A DNA stretch of 64,000 bases from Rossellomorea sp. AcN35-11 (GTDB lineage Bacteria > Bacillota > Bacilli > Bacillales > Bacillaceae_B), in NCBI GenBank assembly GCA_030388825.1, contig CP128835.1, forward strand, positions 2,660,001-2,724,000, given 5' to 3'. Numbering within the stretch: the first letter of the stretch is position 1; each line of letters begins with the position of its first letter. The position numbers and the translations under genes are program-made. Below, in pieces: positions 1 to 8,158 of the stretch. A model generated the notes under the pieces. It ran no database searches and was not told the origin of the DNA. It saw nothing but the letters and a program-made list of their open reading frames with translations.

Positions 1-1
1 A

Positions 2-91
2 TTGGAAACTCTCTCACTTGTGGACGAGTTGGAATTAAAAGTTCTCAGAAGGTTCTTAGTAGGATCGAATGTAATGGCAGCTTCAAGTTAA
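2..91 (+). CDS. C-terminal end of an unidentified protein (5' part outside window)
   Basis: An open frame enters from the left edge and stops with TAA at 89-91. Its last residues read VLRRFLVGSNVMAASS. A strong intrinsic terminator follows 10 bases later, which supports a real gene end here. About 29 residues are visible, too few to name a family. Another frame stays open to a TAG at 97-99, but its residues look less protein-like. The frame choice is therefore inference. Confidence 0.4.
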   Translation: METLSLVDELELKVLRRFLVGSNVMAASS

Positions 92-101
92 AATCATAGC
101 A

Positions 102-137
102 GTGTCAGGGTTTTCGTTTTGACCCTGACACTTTTTT
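102..137 (+). terminator. Rho-independent terminator
   Basis: A perfect 10-bp stem (GTGTCAGGGT at 102-111, ACCCTGACAC at 122-131) is followed by six T residues. It closes the gene entering from the left and lies just past the 3' end of the convergent sspL-like gene. Confidence 0.85.
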
Positions 138-138
138 G

Positions 139-276
139 TTATTTAGTGTTCTTTCTTTTGGCTGCATCTTCTAATGTGCTCTTCGGCTCCATGGCGAATT
201 CAGCATCTTTTGAAATACCTTGTGGATTGACGCTTTTAGCACTTTTTCCTTTGTTTTTATTATTTCCTTTTGTCAT
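139..276 (-). CDS. sspL: SspL-like small acid-soluble spore protein
   Basis: This 45-residue, Lys/Asn-rich protein begins MTKGNNKNKGKSAKSVNPQG and ends in KSTLEDAAKRKNTK. The VNPQG segment and the acidic-then-Lys/Arg-rich tail resemble B. subtilis SspL (42 aa). SspL is a minor small acid-soluble protein made in the forespore and packed in the spore core. A strong ribosome binding site (AAGGAGGGG) lies 7 bases before the ATG. A 68-codon frame on the opposite strand covers the same DNA but has no ribosome binding site and an unlikely hydrophobic composition, so I treat it as a shadow. Assignment rests on remembered family similarity. Confidence 0.6.
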   Translation of the reverse strand: MTKGNNKNKGKSAKSVNPQGISKDAEFAMEPKSTLEDAAKRKNTK

Positions 277-384
277 TTCGAAACCCCTCCTTCATAGTGG
301 TCAATACTATTTTGGCTTTGTTTGATACAAATATCCTATGTGTATCGAAATTTAGGACAAGCTATTGATAAGGGAGGTGTAAGG

Positions 385-873
385 GTGAATAAAGGGATTG
401 TAACAGCATTGATCAGTATAGCATTAGCTCAAGGATTGAAAATCCCATTGCACTTTTTGAAAAACAAGGAATGGAAGCCTGAGTTGTTTTTCCAGACCGG
501 GGGAATGCCAAGTTCTCACAGTGCGGGGGTTTCATCTTTGACGACATTTATCGCTTTAAAGAGAGGGGTAAGAACCATCGACTTTGCTCTTTCCTTCATC
601 TTTGGCCTGATTGTCATGTATGATGCCCAGGGGATTCGCAGACAAACAGGAGAATTGACTCTTAAAGTAAATAGCCTGGACGAGCTTGTCCGAAAGGCTC
701 ATGAACATGAAACGGTAGAATTTGAAGAAAAAAAACCAAAAAGACTGAAGGAAATGCTTGGACATCAGCCCGGGGAAGTAGTGGGTGGTGCATTACTTGG
801 ATCACTGCTTGGCTTCATTGGCTTCTTGTTTTCCAAAAAGGATAGGCAAAAGAAAAAATTTTCTGTAAGATAA
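385..873 (+). CDS. DUF212 divergent PAP2-family membrane protein (YuiD-like)
   Basis: This 162-residue protein matches the DUF212 family, a divergent branch of acid phosphatase/vanadium haloperoxidase-like membrane proteins. Family hallmarks are a GGMPSSHS motif at residues 39-46 and YDAQGIRRQ at about 79-87. Hydrophobic segments lie at the N-terminus, at 66-78 and near the C-terminus, which ends in a basic tail. B. subtilis YuiD is of similar size (158 aa). I chose the GTG at 385 because GGGAGG lies just upstream and the protein then starts where family members start. The frame is open to 322 without a usable ribosome binding site. Substrate is unknown. Confidence 0.82.
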   Translation: MNKGIVTALISIALAQGLKIPLHFLKNKEWKPELFFQTGGMPSSHSAGVSSLTTFIALKRGVRTIDFALSFIFGLIVMYDAQGIRRQTGELTLKVNSLDELVRKAHEHETVEFEEKKPKRLKEMLGHQPGEVVGGALLGSLLGFIGFLFSKKDRQKKKFSVR

Positions 874-908
874 AAAATAGACAATGCGTTGATAAGGTGA
901 GGAGAAAC

Positions 909-1175
909 GTGAAAAAGACAACAGAGGAATTTCTCATAGATCTAGAAAATAAAGGTTTTAAATTTCAACAAGACGCAATCGGCTTCATTTATTTTGGCAA
1001 AAAATATACGGATGCCCCGGATGAACTGGTCAACTATGCCATCGAAATCACTCTAAAAGCACAGAGGCAGTTTGACAGCAGCTTTTACATGTCAATATTG
1101 GAACGGCTTCATTCCCAAAAAATCACCTCCAGAAAAGAAGCATTAAAATGGATGGTCAGTCAGGGATTGGCATAG
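909..1175 (+). CDS. Conserved hypothetical protein, 88 aa
   Basis: A short soluble protein begins VKKTTEEFLIDLENKGFKF and ends EALKWMVSQGLA. It is predicted mostly helical and has no cysteine and no membrane segment. GTGAGGAG lies 5-12 bases before the GTG at 909, which is preferred over the in-frame GTG at 897. It resembles a Bacillus-specific family I recall as DUF6123, but I cannot confirm this. It is followed directly by a terminator, so it ends a transcription unit that may begin with the DUF212 gene 35 bases upstream. No function is proposed. Confidence 0.7.
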   Translation: MKKTTEEFLIDLENKGFKFQQDAIGFIYFGKKYTDAPDELVNYAIEITLKAQRQFDSSFYMSILERLHSQKITSRKEALKWMVSQGLA

Positions 1176-1176
1176 A

Positions 1177-1211
1177 AAAGCGGAGGCAGTCAGGAACTGC
1201 CTCCGCTTTTT
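1177..1211 (+). terminator. Rho-independent terminator
   Basis: GC-rich stem AAAGCGGAGGCAGT / ACTGCCTCCGCTTTT with a 5-base loop and a T run. It terminates the 88-residue hypothetical gene that ends at 1175. Confidence 0.88.
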
Positions 1212-1280
1212 GTTATGATAGGGTGAGGAACGTGTCGGCCCTCGAAACCCTCATACCCTGCCGCCTCCCCCAGTCAAAAA

Positions 1281-1307
1281 AAATAGAGCCCTAAGGGGAC
1301 TCCTATT
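1281..1307 (-). terminator. Probable terminator of the EamA transporter gene
   Basis: Read on the minus strand, an imperfect stem (TAGGAGTCCC / GGGCTCTA, loop CTTA) is followed by eight T residues. It overlaps the stop region of the transporter. Two bulged bases make it weaker than the other terminators here. Confidence 0.6.
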
Positions 1308-2215
1308 TCATTTCAACTGGATGATCCTTGTTCATCTTTTCTGAAATCCAACGGACGATTGGGAGTTCTGCGAAAAGCATCCCGATTACGATAAAGGCGC
1401 TTCCTGTAACAGCCATTGTTCCCAAACGTTCCCCTGTCCATAAAAAGGAGCAAATGGCTGCAAAAACAGGTTCCAGGGTGAAAATGATCGCCACTCGAGA
1501 CGGAGTGGTATATCTTTGTGCATAGGTCTGAGTGATAAATGCCAGCAGGGTAGCCAATAAAGAAGTGATCAGTAAAGCGCTCATGACACCATTATGGCTC
1601 AAGCCCCCATTCAACAGCACCAATTTAGGGTTTTCGAAGAGGAATGCACCTACTGTTGAGAGAATGCCCACTGTACATAACTGAACTGTCGTTAATAGAA
1701 GAAGCGAAGATCTCCTGGTGAACGAATCAGTATAAATGATATGAAGAGCAAATCCAAATGCACAGAGTAGTACGAGAGCGTCTCCTATATTGAAAGATTG
1801 AGTATGACCTGACATAAGCAAGTACAGGCCAGTCTGCTGCCATAACAGACCCCATGATGGCTCCTTTGGATGGAAAGCGTTTAAAGAAAATAAACGAAAA
1901 GAAGGGAACCATCACGACACTCAACCCTGTTACAAATCCTGCCTTGGAGGGTGTTGTGAAAAGAAGACCCAATGTTTGGAACGCATATCCAATAAACAAG
2001 AATATTCCTAATATGATTCCGTACAAAACGGACCGACCGTTCATTTGAGGTCTTTTGAAATACAAGAAAAAAACCAGTGGTATAGTTGCCAGTAGAAACC
2101 GAATACCATTAAACATAAATGGGGGGAGGAATTCAATAGCTGATTGCACAACCACAAAGGTAGCCCCCCAAATAAAAGCGACACCGATTAAGGATAAATC
2201 AGCAAGTCTAGCCAA
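1303..2215 (-). CDS. EamA/DMT-family drug-metabolite transporter (frame broken)
   Basis: The two halves together make a ten-helix EamA permease of about 303 residues. The first half begins (M)ARLADLSLIGVAFIWGATF and the second ends near the stop at 1303. Both halves carry the family's GxxxxF/GxAF-type helices, for example AAICSFLWTGE late in the protein. The frame shifts at about 1833-1838: GCAGCAGACTGG read as GCAGCAACTGG would rejoin ...GSVMAA to TGLYLLMSGH. This looks like one extra G. The start is a TTG directly after the ypdQ stop, with AGGAG 7 bases upstream, so the two genes are cotranscribed. Substrate is unknown. Confidence 0.82.
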
Positions 2216-2614
2216 TTACATGCTCCTCTGGTTCAGGTGAATGGCTTTTCGTGCCAGTTCATCCGCTGCTTTATTTTCCTTGCTTGGTATCCATTTTACG
2301 AAGAAAAGGTTTATGCCTTTGGACATGTTTAAAATATCTTCGAGCAACTGCCTGTATTGAGGGTTACGTACAAACTCTTTCTCGATGGCATGGATGACTG
2401 CCTGAGAATCACTTTTGAGCCACACTGTTTCAGCCTGTTTTTCAATGCAGATTTCAAGAGCTTTCTTGCAGGCGGTAAATTCAGCCTCATGATTGTCCAT
2501 GGTGCCCAAGGGAATGGAATGTGTTTCGATTTTCCCGTTATTTTTTATAAAGACACCCGCACCACTCGGTCCAGGGTTTCCGGCACTTGCTCCATCAATA
2601 TGTACTTCAATCAT
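2216..2614 (-). CDS. ypdQ: RNase HI-family protein (YpdQ-like)
   Basis: This 132-residue protein has an RNase HI fold. Acidic active-site positions are visible in order: D7 (HIDGAS), E44 (NHEAEF), D69 (KSDSQ) and an Asp near 118 (NKAADELAR). Proteins of this family hydrolyse RNA in RNA-DNA hybrids, although B. subtilis YpdQ itself is reported as weakly active or inactive, so activity here is not certain. It starts at an ATG with a GGAGG sequence and abuts the EamA transporter. Gene order ypdQ-ypdP-ypeP-ypeQ-csp matches B. subtilis. A second RNase HI-like gene (ypeP) lies 1 kb away. Confidence 0.88.
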   Translation of the reverse strand: MIEVHIDGASAGNPGPSGAGVFIKNNGKIETHSIPLGTMDNHEAEFTACKKALEICIEKQAETVWLKSDSQAVIHAIEKEFVRNPQYRQLLEDILNMSKGINLFFVKWIPSKENKAADELARKAIHLNQRSM

Positions 2615-2660
2615 CTTCGTTCCTCCTTACATACACCGGAAGTTTACTATAATACTAGCA

Positions 2661-2706
2661 CAGACCATCCCGAATCAGGAATCTAAATTCAAATTGGGGA
2701 TGGTCT
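2661..2706. repeat. 10-bp inverted repeat between ypdP and ypdQ
   Basis: AGACCATCCC (2662-2671) and GGGATGGTCT (2697-2706) form a perfect inverted repeat with a 25-bp spacer. No T run follows on the minus strand, so it is not an obvious terminator. It sits about 50-90 bases upstream of the ypdQ start and could be an operator or mRNA-structure element. Confidence 0.5.
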
Positions 2707-2800
2707 AAGGATCCATTAAAGAATGACCCAAGCCAGAGTCCATCAAGAAGTGTCCATTTGAAAGAAACTGAATCGATTTTATTCCGTGGATCAGGCGTAT

Positions 2801-3481
2801 TTATTCCATGTTTTTAGGAAAGCGTTTTGCCACATAACCAAATGGGGTATCCAAAATGGATATGACCCATTTAAGGAGATAGGTCGTGATGAAGATTTCA
2901 AACCATACATCCATAGGGTATTCACCTAGAAATGCGATGCTAGTGAATACCAGCGTATCCAAAAGCTGACTCGCCATCGTACTTCCATTATTCCGAATCC
3001 AGAATTGTGAGTCGGCAGGGAATTTCTCCTTTAAATACGAAAAGATGTATACGTCTGTTAATTGACTGATAAGATATGCCGCTAGGCTTCCTAGAGCGAT
3101 CCTGGGAATGATTCCAAAGATCGTAGCAAGAGAGTCCTGAGCGAAATCTTCAGGATGAGGTTGGAATACTAACACAAGCTGCATAATAATAGTCATGACA
3201 ATTAAAGTGAAGAAACCAAGCCAGACCGCTTTTTGAGCTTCCTTTTTTCCATATTTTTCGTTTAGGATGTCTGTCACTAAAAAAGCTGTACCGTACATGG
3301 CGTTCCCCAAAGTAGCGGTTAAACCGAACATTTCAATCGTTTTGACTACCTGCAAATTAGCCAGTATCGTGGAGATCCCGATCCATACAAATAATCCGGT
3401 GCGCCCGAACATTCTATACATAATCAAAAGGAAAGAGAACGTAATGAGTACAAAGACTAATCCAAACCATATATTAAACAT
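2801..3481 (-). CDS. ypdP: Queuosine precursor transporter (YhhQ/QueT-like, DUF165)
   Basis: This 226-residue integral membrane protein begins MFNIWFGLVFVLITF and has about six or seven hydrophobic helices. It carries family signatures: NAMYGTAFLVTDILNEKYGKKEA in the first half (quoted in part: TDILNEKYGKKEA) and LDTLVFTSIAFLGEYP in the second. YhhQ/YpdP proteins import queuosine precursors such as preQ0/preQ1 for tRNA modification. The ATG at 3481 has an AGGAGG box 7 bases upstream. A longer frame reaches 3535 but has no ribosome binding site. I looked for a preQ1 riboswitch in the 40-nt leader and saw none. Confidence 0.88.
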   Translation of the reverse strand: MFNIWFGLVFVLITFSFLLIMYRMFGRTGLFVWIGISTILANLQVVKTIEMFGLTATLGNAMYGTAFLVTDILNEKYGKKEAQKAVWLGFFTLIVMTIIMQLVLVFQPHPEDFAQDSLATIFGIIPRIALGSLAAYLISQLTDVYIFSYLKEKFPADSQFWIRNNGSTMASQLLDTLVFTSIAFLGEYPMDVWFEIFITTYLLKWVISILDTPFGYVAKRFPKNME

Positions 3482-3526
3482 ATAATGTCCTCCTAATATA
3501 CATGTGTAAATGAAACAATAGTCCTC

Positions 3527-3555
3527 ATTATACAAATAATAACGTAAATGAACAA
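3527..3555 (-). promoter_or_regulatory. Sigma-A type promoter of ypdP
   Basis: On the minus strand TTGTTC (3550-3555) and TATAAT (3527-3532) are separated by 17 bases. This places transcription start about 40 bases before the ypdP ATG. The divergent ypeP gene starts at 3583. Confidence 0.6.
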
Positions 3556-3582
3556 TATTAGAAGAAAAAGGAGAGAATCAGA

Positions 3583-4241
3583 ATGGAAATGAAAATCAAA
3601 TTTAAATATTCAAGTAAAACAGCATCAAACATATGGTTTGAATCTACTTATTTTCCTAGAAAAGAAACGATGATCCACCTTGACGACCTGATGAAAACAG
3701 GAAGGGTTCAGGACGTAGAAGTAATAGATGAGATGGGGAATTCATGGTCCAGGAAGGAATTCCTTAAATTGAATAAACAATTAGAAAAAGAACCGGAGAA
3801 TGTCCAGGTGTATTTTGACGGGGGGATTTGATAAAGAAGCCTTACTTGCCGGGGTGGGGATTGTCGTCTACTACGATAAGGGGGGAGAGTCTTTCAGAAT
3901 AAGAAAAAATGAAGTGATGGAGGAAATTGACAATAATAATGAAGCAGAATACGCAGCATTACATATTGCGTTGAAGCTCCTTGAAGAAATCGGTGTGAGA
4001 AATTCACCTTGTACGATCCACGGAGATTCCCAGGTGGTAATCAAACAATTGCAGGGGGGAATGGCCATGTTTGGAAGAGGGCTTGAGCCGGTGGCTCGAT
4101 CGTATCGAAACCCTGATCAAAAAGCTAGGGTTGAAAACCAACCTGATCGTACTGAATAGAAAGGACAATAAGGAAGCAGATAAGCTGGCCAATCAAGCGC
4201 TGGGAGGGACAAGCGTCCACAGTAACAAACGGATAGAATAA
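3583..4241 (+). CDS. ypeP: RNase HI-like protein with N-terminal extension (YpeP-like; two frame breaks)
   Basis: Joined, the frames make a protein of about 218 residues. An N-terminal stretch of about 75 residues (MEMKIKFKYSSKTASNIWFE...) precedes an RNase HI domain with VYFDGG, NNNEAEYAAL, GDSQVVIKQL and DNKEADKLANQAL, covering the acidic active-site positions. The frame breaks at 3820-3825 and at 4054-4059; both are runs of six G where five restore the frame. Two identical G5-to-G6 events in one small gene strongly suggest sequencing error. AAAAGGAG precedes the ATG. A likely role is in RNA-DNA hybrid processing, by family only. Confidence 0.8.
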
Positions 4242-4312
4242 TTTTTCTCCCTATTATATACTCTATAAATAACAACACACATTAAGTCCTTGAACAGCTT
4301 AGGAGTGATGGA

Positions 4313-4489
4313 ATGAATCGAAAAGAAGTGGTGGATAAAGTGGATGAGCTCATAGATACTTACTGTGATGACTGCTTACTTAAAGCACACTTTCGAAAGG
4401 AATATGGAAAGACATATGCTCACCGCTTTTGTATAGAAAAATGCACAATCGGAGAACAAATAAGAGACTATGGGCAAAAATTGAATTAA
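4313..4489 (+). CDS. ypeQ: Small zinc-finger-like protein (YpeQ-like)
   Basis: This 58-residue protein begins MNRKEVVDKVDELIDTYCDD and contains two cysteine pairs: CDDC near residues 18-21 and CIEKC at 40-44. Histidines at 26 and 37 lie between the pairs. The pattern fits the small zinc-finger family that includes B. subtilis YpeQ (about 60 aa), and the position between ypeP and the csp gene matches that genome. AGGAGTG lies 6 bases before the ATG. Function is unknown. Confidence 0.78.
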   Translation: MNRKEVVDKVDELIDTYCDDCLLKAHFRKEYGKTYAHRFCIEKCTIGEQIRDYGQKLN

Positions 4490-4494
4490 AAAAT

Positions 4495-4532
4495 AAATGG
4501 CAGCAAGTCGCAGATGCGACTTGCTGCCATTT
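4495..4532 (-). terminator. Terminator shared by cspD and ypeQ
   Basis: A perfect 18-bp stem (AAATGGCAGCAAGTCGCA and its complement) has a two-base central spacer. On the minus strand it runs into a T-rich tail (ATTTATTTTTT), so it mainly terminates cspD. It can also stop ypeQ transcripts from the other side. Confidence 0.85.
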
Positions 4533-4555
4533 GGCATGCTATATTGTTCGGACAA

Positions 4556-4756
4556 TTATAGTTTAACTACGTTTGTTGCTTGAGGTCCGCGATTTCCTTC
4601 TACAACATCGAAAGAAACTTCTTGACCTTCTTCTAATGATTTGAATCCTTCACCTTGAATCGCTGAGAAGTGAACGAATACATCGTCTCCACCTTCAACT
4701 TCGATGAATCCAAATCCTTTTTCATTGTTGAACCATTTTACTTTACCATTTTGCAT
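4556..4756 (-). CDS. cspD: Cold-shock protein (CspA/B family)
   Basis: A 66-residue single cold-shock domain. Both RNA-binding motifs are present: RNP1 KGFGFIE at about 13-19 and RNP2 VFVHFSAI at about 26-33, with W8 and the usual aromatic surface. These proteins bind single-stranded RNA/DNA and act as RNA chaperones in the cytoplasm. The symbol cspD follows gene order next to ypeQ/ypeP and cannot be told from cspB or cspC by sequence alone. Its 5' leader is over 100 nt long, typical of cold-shock genes. The ATG is preceded by AGGAGG. Confidence 0.95.
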   Translation of the reverse strand: MQNGKVKWFNNEKGFGFIEVEGGDDVFVHFSAIQGEGFKSLEEGQEVSFDVVEGNRGPQATNVVKL

Positions 4757-4880
4757 TTTCGAATCCTCCTAAATCGTTCAAGCACGTCTGTGCCTCTGGA
4801 AAATGATTTTCATGAAATGTAATCGATTCTTCGCTTCCTTCATAGAAAGGACGTTAATCGTACACTTCAATGATGTCTTA

Positions 4881-4909
4881 ACTATACAATATGGAGAATT
4901 TCGAGTCAA
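4881..4909 (-). promoter_or_regulatory. Promoter of the cold-shock gene
   Basis: On the minus strand TTGACT (4904-4909) and TATAGT (4881-4886) are separated by exactly 17 bases. It implies a leader of roughly 115 nt before the cspD ATG, the usual layout for cold-shock mRNAs. Confidence 0.7.
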
Positions 4910-4959
4910 CATTCCTCCAATTCCTTGAGGAAATAGTTAAATAATTTTGAGTATATGTA

Positions 4960-4989
4960 TTGACAAATATTGAGTAAGGAAATAAAATT
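4960..4989 (+). promoter_or_regulatory. Promoter of mntABCD
   Basis: TTGACA (4960-4965) and TAAAAT (4984-4989) are separated by 18 bases. The first MntR-like box begins at the last base of the -10, so bound repressor would block RNA polymerase. The leader to the mntA ATG is about 150 nt. Confidence 0.65.
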
Positions 4990-5024
4990 TGCACTAAGGA
5001 AACTTTTGTTGCATCAAGGAAACT
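4989..5024 (+). promoter_or_regulatory. Two tandem MntR operator boxes
   Basis: TTTGCACTAAGGAAAC (4989-5004) and GTTGCATCAAGGAAAC (5009-5024) are near-identical with a 20-bp period. Both resemble the B. subtilis MntR site (TTTGCCTTAAGGAAAC) known from mntH and mntABCD. They lie over the start region of a Mn transporter operon whose regulator mntR is encoded 4 kb downstream, which makes manganese-dependent repression likely. Confidence 0.75.
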
Positions 5025-5145
5025 TTTATTATCTAATAAAAAATAAGTTGCTCATGTAAAAAAAAGTGAACTTATAGAAGTTTCGTGAATAGGGTAGATG
5101 TAGTAGAAGTGAAAAAAATGAATGGAAACAGAAGGGAGATCGAAT

Positions 5146-6081
5146 ATGACTACAAGGTTAAAGGTTTTAGTAGGAATGATTATTATTTTAGCAGCAGGAC
5201 TCATCCTTTCAGGGTGCGGAGCTACAAAGAGTGGTTCTTCAAACGACAAAATCGTTGTAACAACAACAATCGGACAAATTGGAGATGCAGTAGAACATAT
5301 AGGAGGAGAACATGTAGAGGTCCACAGTTTAATGGGCCCAGGTGTTGACCCTCACCTATATAAAGCAAAACAATCAGATATAGGTAAGCTTCAGGAGGCA
5401 GACATTATATTCTATAACGGTCTCCATTTAGAAGGGAAAATGCTTGAAATCTTTGAAAAAATGAACAAAGAAAAACCTACTTATGCAATAGCTGACAGCA
5501 TACCTAAGGATAAACTAAGGAAAGATCAGGAAGATAAAACTGCAACGGACCCACATGTCTGGTTCGATATCGATTTATGGAAAATGGCATTGGAAGAAGT
5601 ACGGGATGGTTTAATTGAGAAAGATCCCGAGAATAAAGAAGACTATATCAAAAATGCTGAAAAATACTTTGAAGAACTAGATGAGCTTAAAGCATATGCT
5701 ACAGAAGAAATGTCTAAGATTCCGGAAGAACAGAGAGTGCTTGTGACAGCACATGATGCATTTAATTATTTCGGTGCAAAATATAATCTTCAAGTAATGG
5801 GACTTCAAGGTTTAAGTACAGATGCTGAGTATGGTCTTGCAGATGTACAGTCCCTTGTAAATACGTTGGTGGATAGAAATATTAAATCCGTTTTTGTAGA
5901 GTCAAGTATTTCAGAAAAATCGATCAATGCCGTTATCGCTGGAGCGAAAGATAAAGGGCATGAAGTTAAAATAGGTGGAGAATTATTCTCCGATGCAATG
6001 GGGAAAGATGGTACAGAGGAAGGAACCTACATCGGTATGTATAAGCACAACGTTGATACGATTGTAGAAGGATTGAAGTAA
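5146..6081 (+). CDS. mntA: Manganese ABC transporter, substrate-binding lipoprotein MntA
   Basis: A 311-residue cluster-A-I metal-binding lipoprotein. The signal peptide ends in lipobox LSGC with C24 as the lipid-anchored residue. Likely metal ligands, by alignment to TroA/MntA, are H70 (VDPHLY), H137 (DPHVWFD), H203 (TAHDAF) and D283 (LFSDAMG). It captures Mn(II), possibly Zn(II), outside the membrane and delivers it to MntCD. The ATG at 5146 is chosen because GGGAG precedes it and it begins the signal peptide. An upstream in-frame ATG at 5122 adds eight polar residues. It is the first gene of mntABCD and probably MntR-repressed. Confidence 0.95.
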   Translation: MTTRLKVLVGMIIILAAGLILSGCGATKSGSSNDKIVVTTTIGQIGDAVEHIGGEHVEVHSLMGPGVDPHLYKAKQSDIGKLQEADIIFYNGLHLEGKMLEIFEKMNKEKPTYAIADSIPKDKLRKDQEDKTATDPHVWFDIDLWKMALEEVRDGLIEKDPENKEDYIKNAEKYFEELDELKAYATEEMSKIPEEQRVLVTAHDAFNYFGAKYNLQVMGLQGLSTDAEYGLADVQSLVNTLVDRNIKSVFVESSISEKSINAVIAGAKDKGHEVKIGGELFSDAMGKDGTEEGTYIGMYKHNVDTIVEGLK

Positions 6082-6098
6082 AGTGTAGGAGGGAAACC

Positions 6099-6844
6099 AT
6101 GAATTCAGTCGATATAAAGGGATTGACCGTTGCGTATCATCGGAAACCGGTATTAATGGATGTAGGCTTTTCGGTACCGAAAGGGAAATTAATCGGTATT
6201 GTCGGACCCAATGGTGCAGGGAAGTCCACCTTGATTAAAGCCATTCTCGGTTTGATCCCAAGCTCATCAGGAGATATTAAAATCTTCGGGAAATCCTATT
6301 CCCCTAAGAGCAAATTAGTTGGATATGTCCCTCAGCGCGGATCTGTAGATTGGGATTTTCCCACGAATGCATTGGATGTTGTCTTGATGGGGAGATATGG
6401 CCACCTGGGCTGGTTTAAGAGACCGACCAAAAAGGATGTACAGTTCGCAATGGAATGCCTGGATAAGGTAGGGATGACTCAATATGCGTCGAGGCAGATA
6501 AGTCAGTTATCGGGTGGACAGCGCAAAGGGTTTTCCTTGCCAGGGCACTTGCTCAGGAAGCAGAAGTCTATTTCATGGATGAACCATTTGTCGGTGTAGA
6601 TGCTGCAACGGAAAAAGCGATCATCTCCTTGTTGAATGAATTAAAAGAACAAGGGAAGACCGTTCTGGTTGTACATCATGACTTGCAAACCGTTACGGAA
6701 TATTTTGATTGGACTCTGTTACTGAATAGAAAGACAATAGCTTATGGTCCAACGAAAGATGTGTTTAATGTAGAGAATTTGCAACTAACTTATGGAGGTA
6801 AATTATCTTTCTTGGAGAAGGATAAAATGTTAATCCATCCATAG
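6099..6844 (+). CDS. mntB: Manganese ABC transporter ATPase MntB (frame broken)
   Basis: Joined, the two frames make a typical ABC ATPase of about 248 residues. Visible are Walker A GPNGAGKST near residues 37-45, Q-loop VPQRGSVDWDFP, signature LSGGQR, and, after the break, Walker B with DEPFVGVD and the switch His in VVHHD. The frame breaks near 6522-6530: one base is missing around GCGCAAAGGG, so that RQRVFLARAL or RKRVFLARAL is lost. It powers Mn(II) import through MntC and MntD. GGAGGG precedes the ATG 17 bases after mntA. Confidence 0.9.
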
Positions 6845-6856
6845 AAAGAGGTGAAA

Positions 6857-8158
6857 ATGATGGGGCATTTATGGCAATCGATCGTAACTGACGGCAACAC
6901 ACAATGGGTGTTGCTCAGCACCCTGTTATTGGGGATTGCAAGCGGTGTTTTAGGAAGCTTTGCCCTTCTCAGGAAGCAGAGTTTAATAGGTGATGCTGTT
7001 GCCCATGCGGCACTTCCCGGCATCTGCTTTGCATTCATGTTTATTGGGGAGAAAAATTTCTTTGGACTGCTGATCGGTGCAGCTGCCACAGGTCTTCTGT
7101 CAGCCTACACGATTCAACTGATAACGAACACAACGAGAATCAAAGAAGACACTGCTATTTGCTTGGTATTATCTGTGTTCTTTGGATTGGGTATCGTTCT
7201 TTTGACCAAGGTGGCTCAAATGCCTACAGGCAACCAGAGCGGCTTGGACGATTTTATCTTCGGGCAGGCAGCTTCCCTTGTGGGGAGAGATGTTCAACTG
7301 ATGGGAATGACTGCGGTGACTTTGATCATCATTACGTCGCTGTTATTCAAAGAGTTTAAGGTAAGTACCTTTGACCCTCAGTTTGCCAGTGGTATCGGAC
7401 TGCCGGTTGGATTTTTGAATTTTTTATTTGTTTCTCTATTAGTCCTGACAGTCGTCATCGGCATTCAAGCGGTGGGAGTCATCCTGATGGCAGCCATGCT
7501 TATCACTCCTGCAATAGCCGCCAGGTATTGGACAGATTCATTACGGACAATGGTGTTTGTTTCAGGTATTGTAGGAGGCTTATCGGGAGCTATAGGTACG
7601 ATGATCAGTACCCTTGGGAAGGGGTTATCCACGGGGCCGTTCATTGTGTTGACTGCAACAGTCATCTTTATCGTATCGATGTTGTTCTCTCCTAAGCGCG
7701 GGGTGATCTCGGTCATGTTGAAAAGGTTTAAGAATGATGACAGACTCGCTGCTCGCTTTATCCTGAAAAAGATGTATGGGTCTGGAATATATATGATCGG
7801 TGAAGAACAATTGCTTCAACAGAGCAGTATTTCGGGTCTTAGGTTTTCCCGTGTTACGAAGCTTCTGATGAAAAATGGATATTTATCCAAAGAAAATGGA
7901 AAATTGAAGATAACGAAATCAGGCTTATTAAAAGCAGAGGAATTCAGTTTTGTTGATCAAATCATGGAGATGAAGGAAATGTACCCAAGTGAGTTGGGTT
8001 CTCTTGATATTCAATGGCTTGAGAAGGAAGAAAGAGAAACCTTATCAAATGAGCAACTTACAAAACTGAAAATGAAAATGTCCGATATCTATACACAATA
8101 CCCTTTCCTAAGTGTGAAAATGTCTGGTAGAAGAGGGGGGCAAGGGTATGAGTTATGA
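6857..8158 (+). CDS. mntC: Manganese ABC transporter permease MntC with C-terminal regulatory-type domain
   Basis: A 433-residue protein. The first ~285 residues form an ABC-3 type permease with about eight helices, for example the segment containing GASGVLGS-like SGVLGSFALLRKQSLIGDAV (quoted 20). Residues ~295-433 form a cytosolic winged-helix-like domain (SGLRFSRVTKLLMKNGYLSK), as in B. subtilis MntC (435 aa). The start is taken at ATG 6857 with GAGGTG just upstream; a GTG at 6851 is also in frame. It ends 11 bases inside mntD, suggesting translational coupling of the two permeases. Confidence 0.93.
   Translation: MMGHLWQSIVTDGNTQWVLLSTLLLGIASGVLGSFALLRKQSLIGDAVAHAALPGICFAFMFIGEKNFFGLLIGAAATGLLSAYTIQLITNTTRIKEDTAICLVLSVFFGLGIVLLTKVAQMPTGNQSGLDDFIFGQAASLVGRDVQLMGMTAVTLIIITSLLFKEFKVSTFDPQFASGIGLPVGFLNFLFVSLLVLTVVIGIQAVGVILMAAMLITPAIAARYWTDSLRTMVFVSGIVGGLSGAIGTMISTLGKGLSTGPFIVLTATVIFIVSMLFSPKRGVISVMLKRFKNDDRLAARFILKKMYGSGIYMIGEEQLLQQSSISGLRFSRVTKLLMKNGYLSKENGKLKITKSGLLKAEEFSFVDQIMEMKEMYPSELGSLDIQWLEKEERETLSNEQLTKLKMKMSDIYTQYPFLSVKMSGRRGGQGYEL

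Noticed and set aside
119..325. Plus-strand frame for a hydrophobic 68-residue protein
   Set aside because: It overlaps the sspL-like gene on the minus strand, starts inside a terminator stem and has no ribosome binding site.
3482..3530. Possible preQ1 riboswitch before ypdP
   Set aside because: The leader is short and lacks the conserved preQ1 aptamer stem and A-rich tail.
3583..4241. Programmed frameshifting or phase variation at the ypeP G runs
   Set aside because: The same kind of single-G excess occurs in unrelated genes across the window, so sequencing error is simpler. No stimulatory structure was seen.
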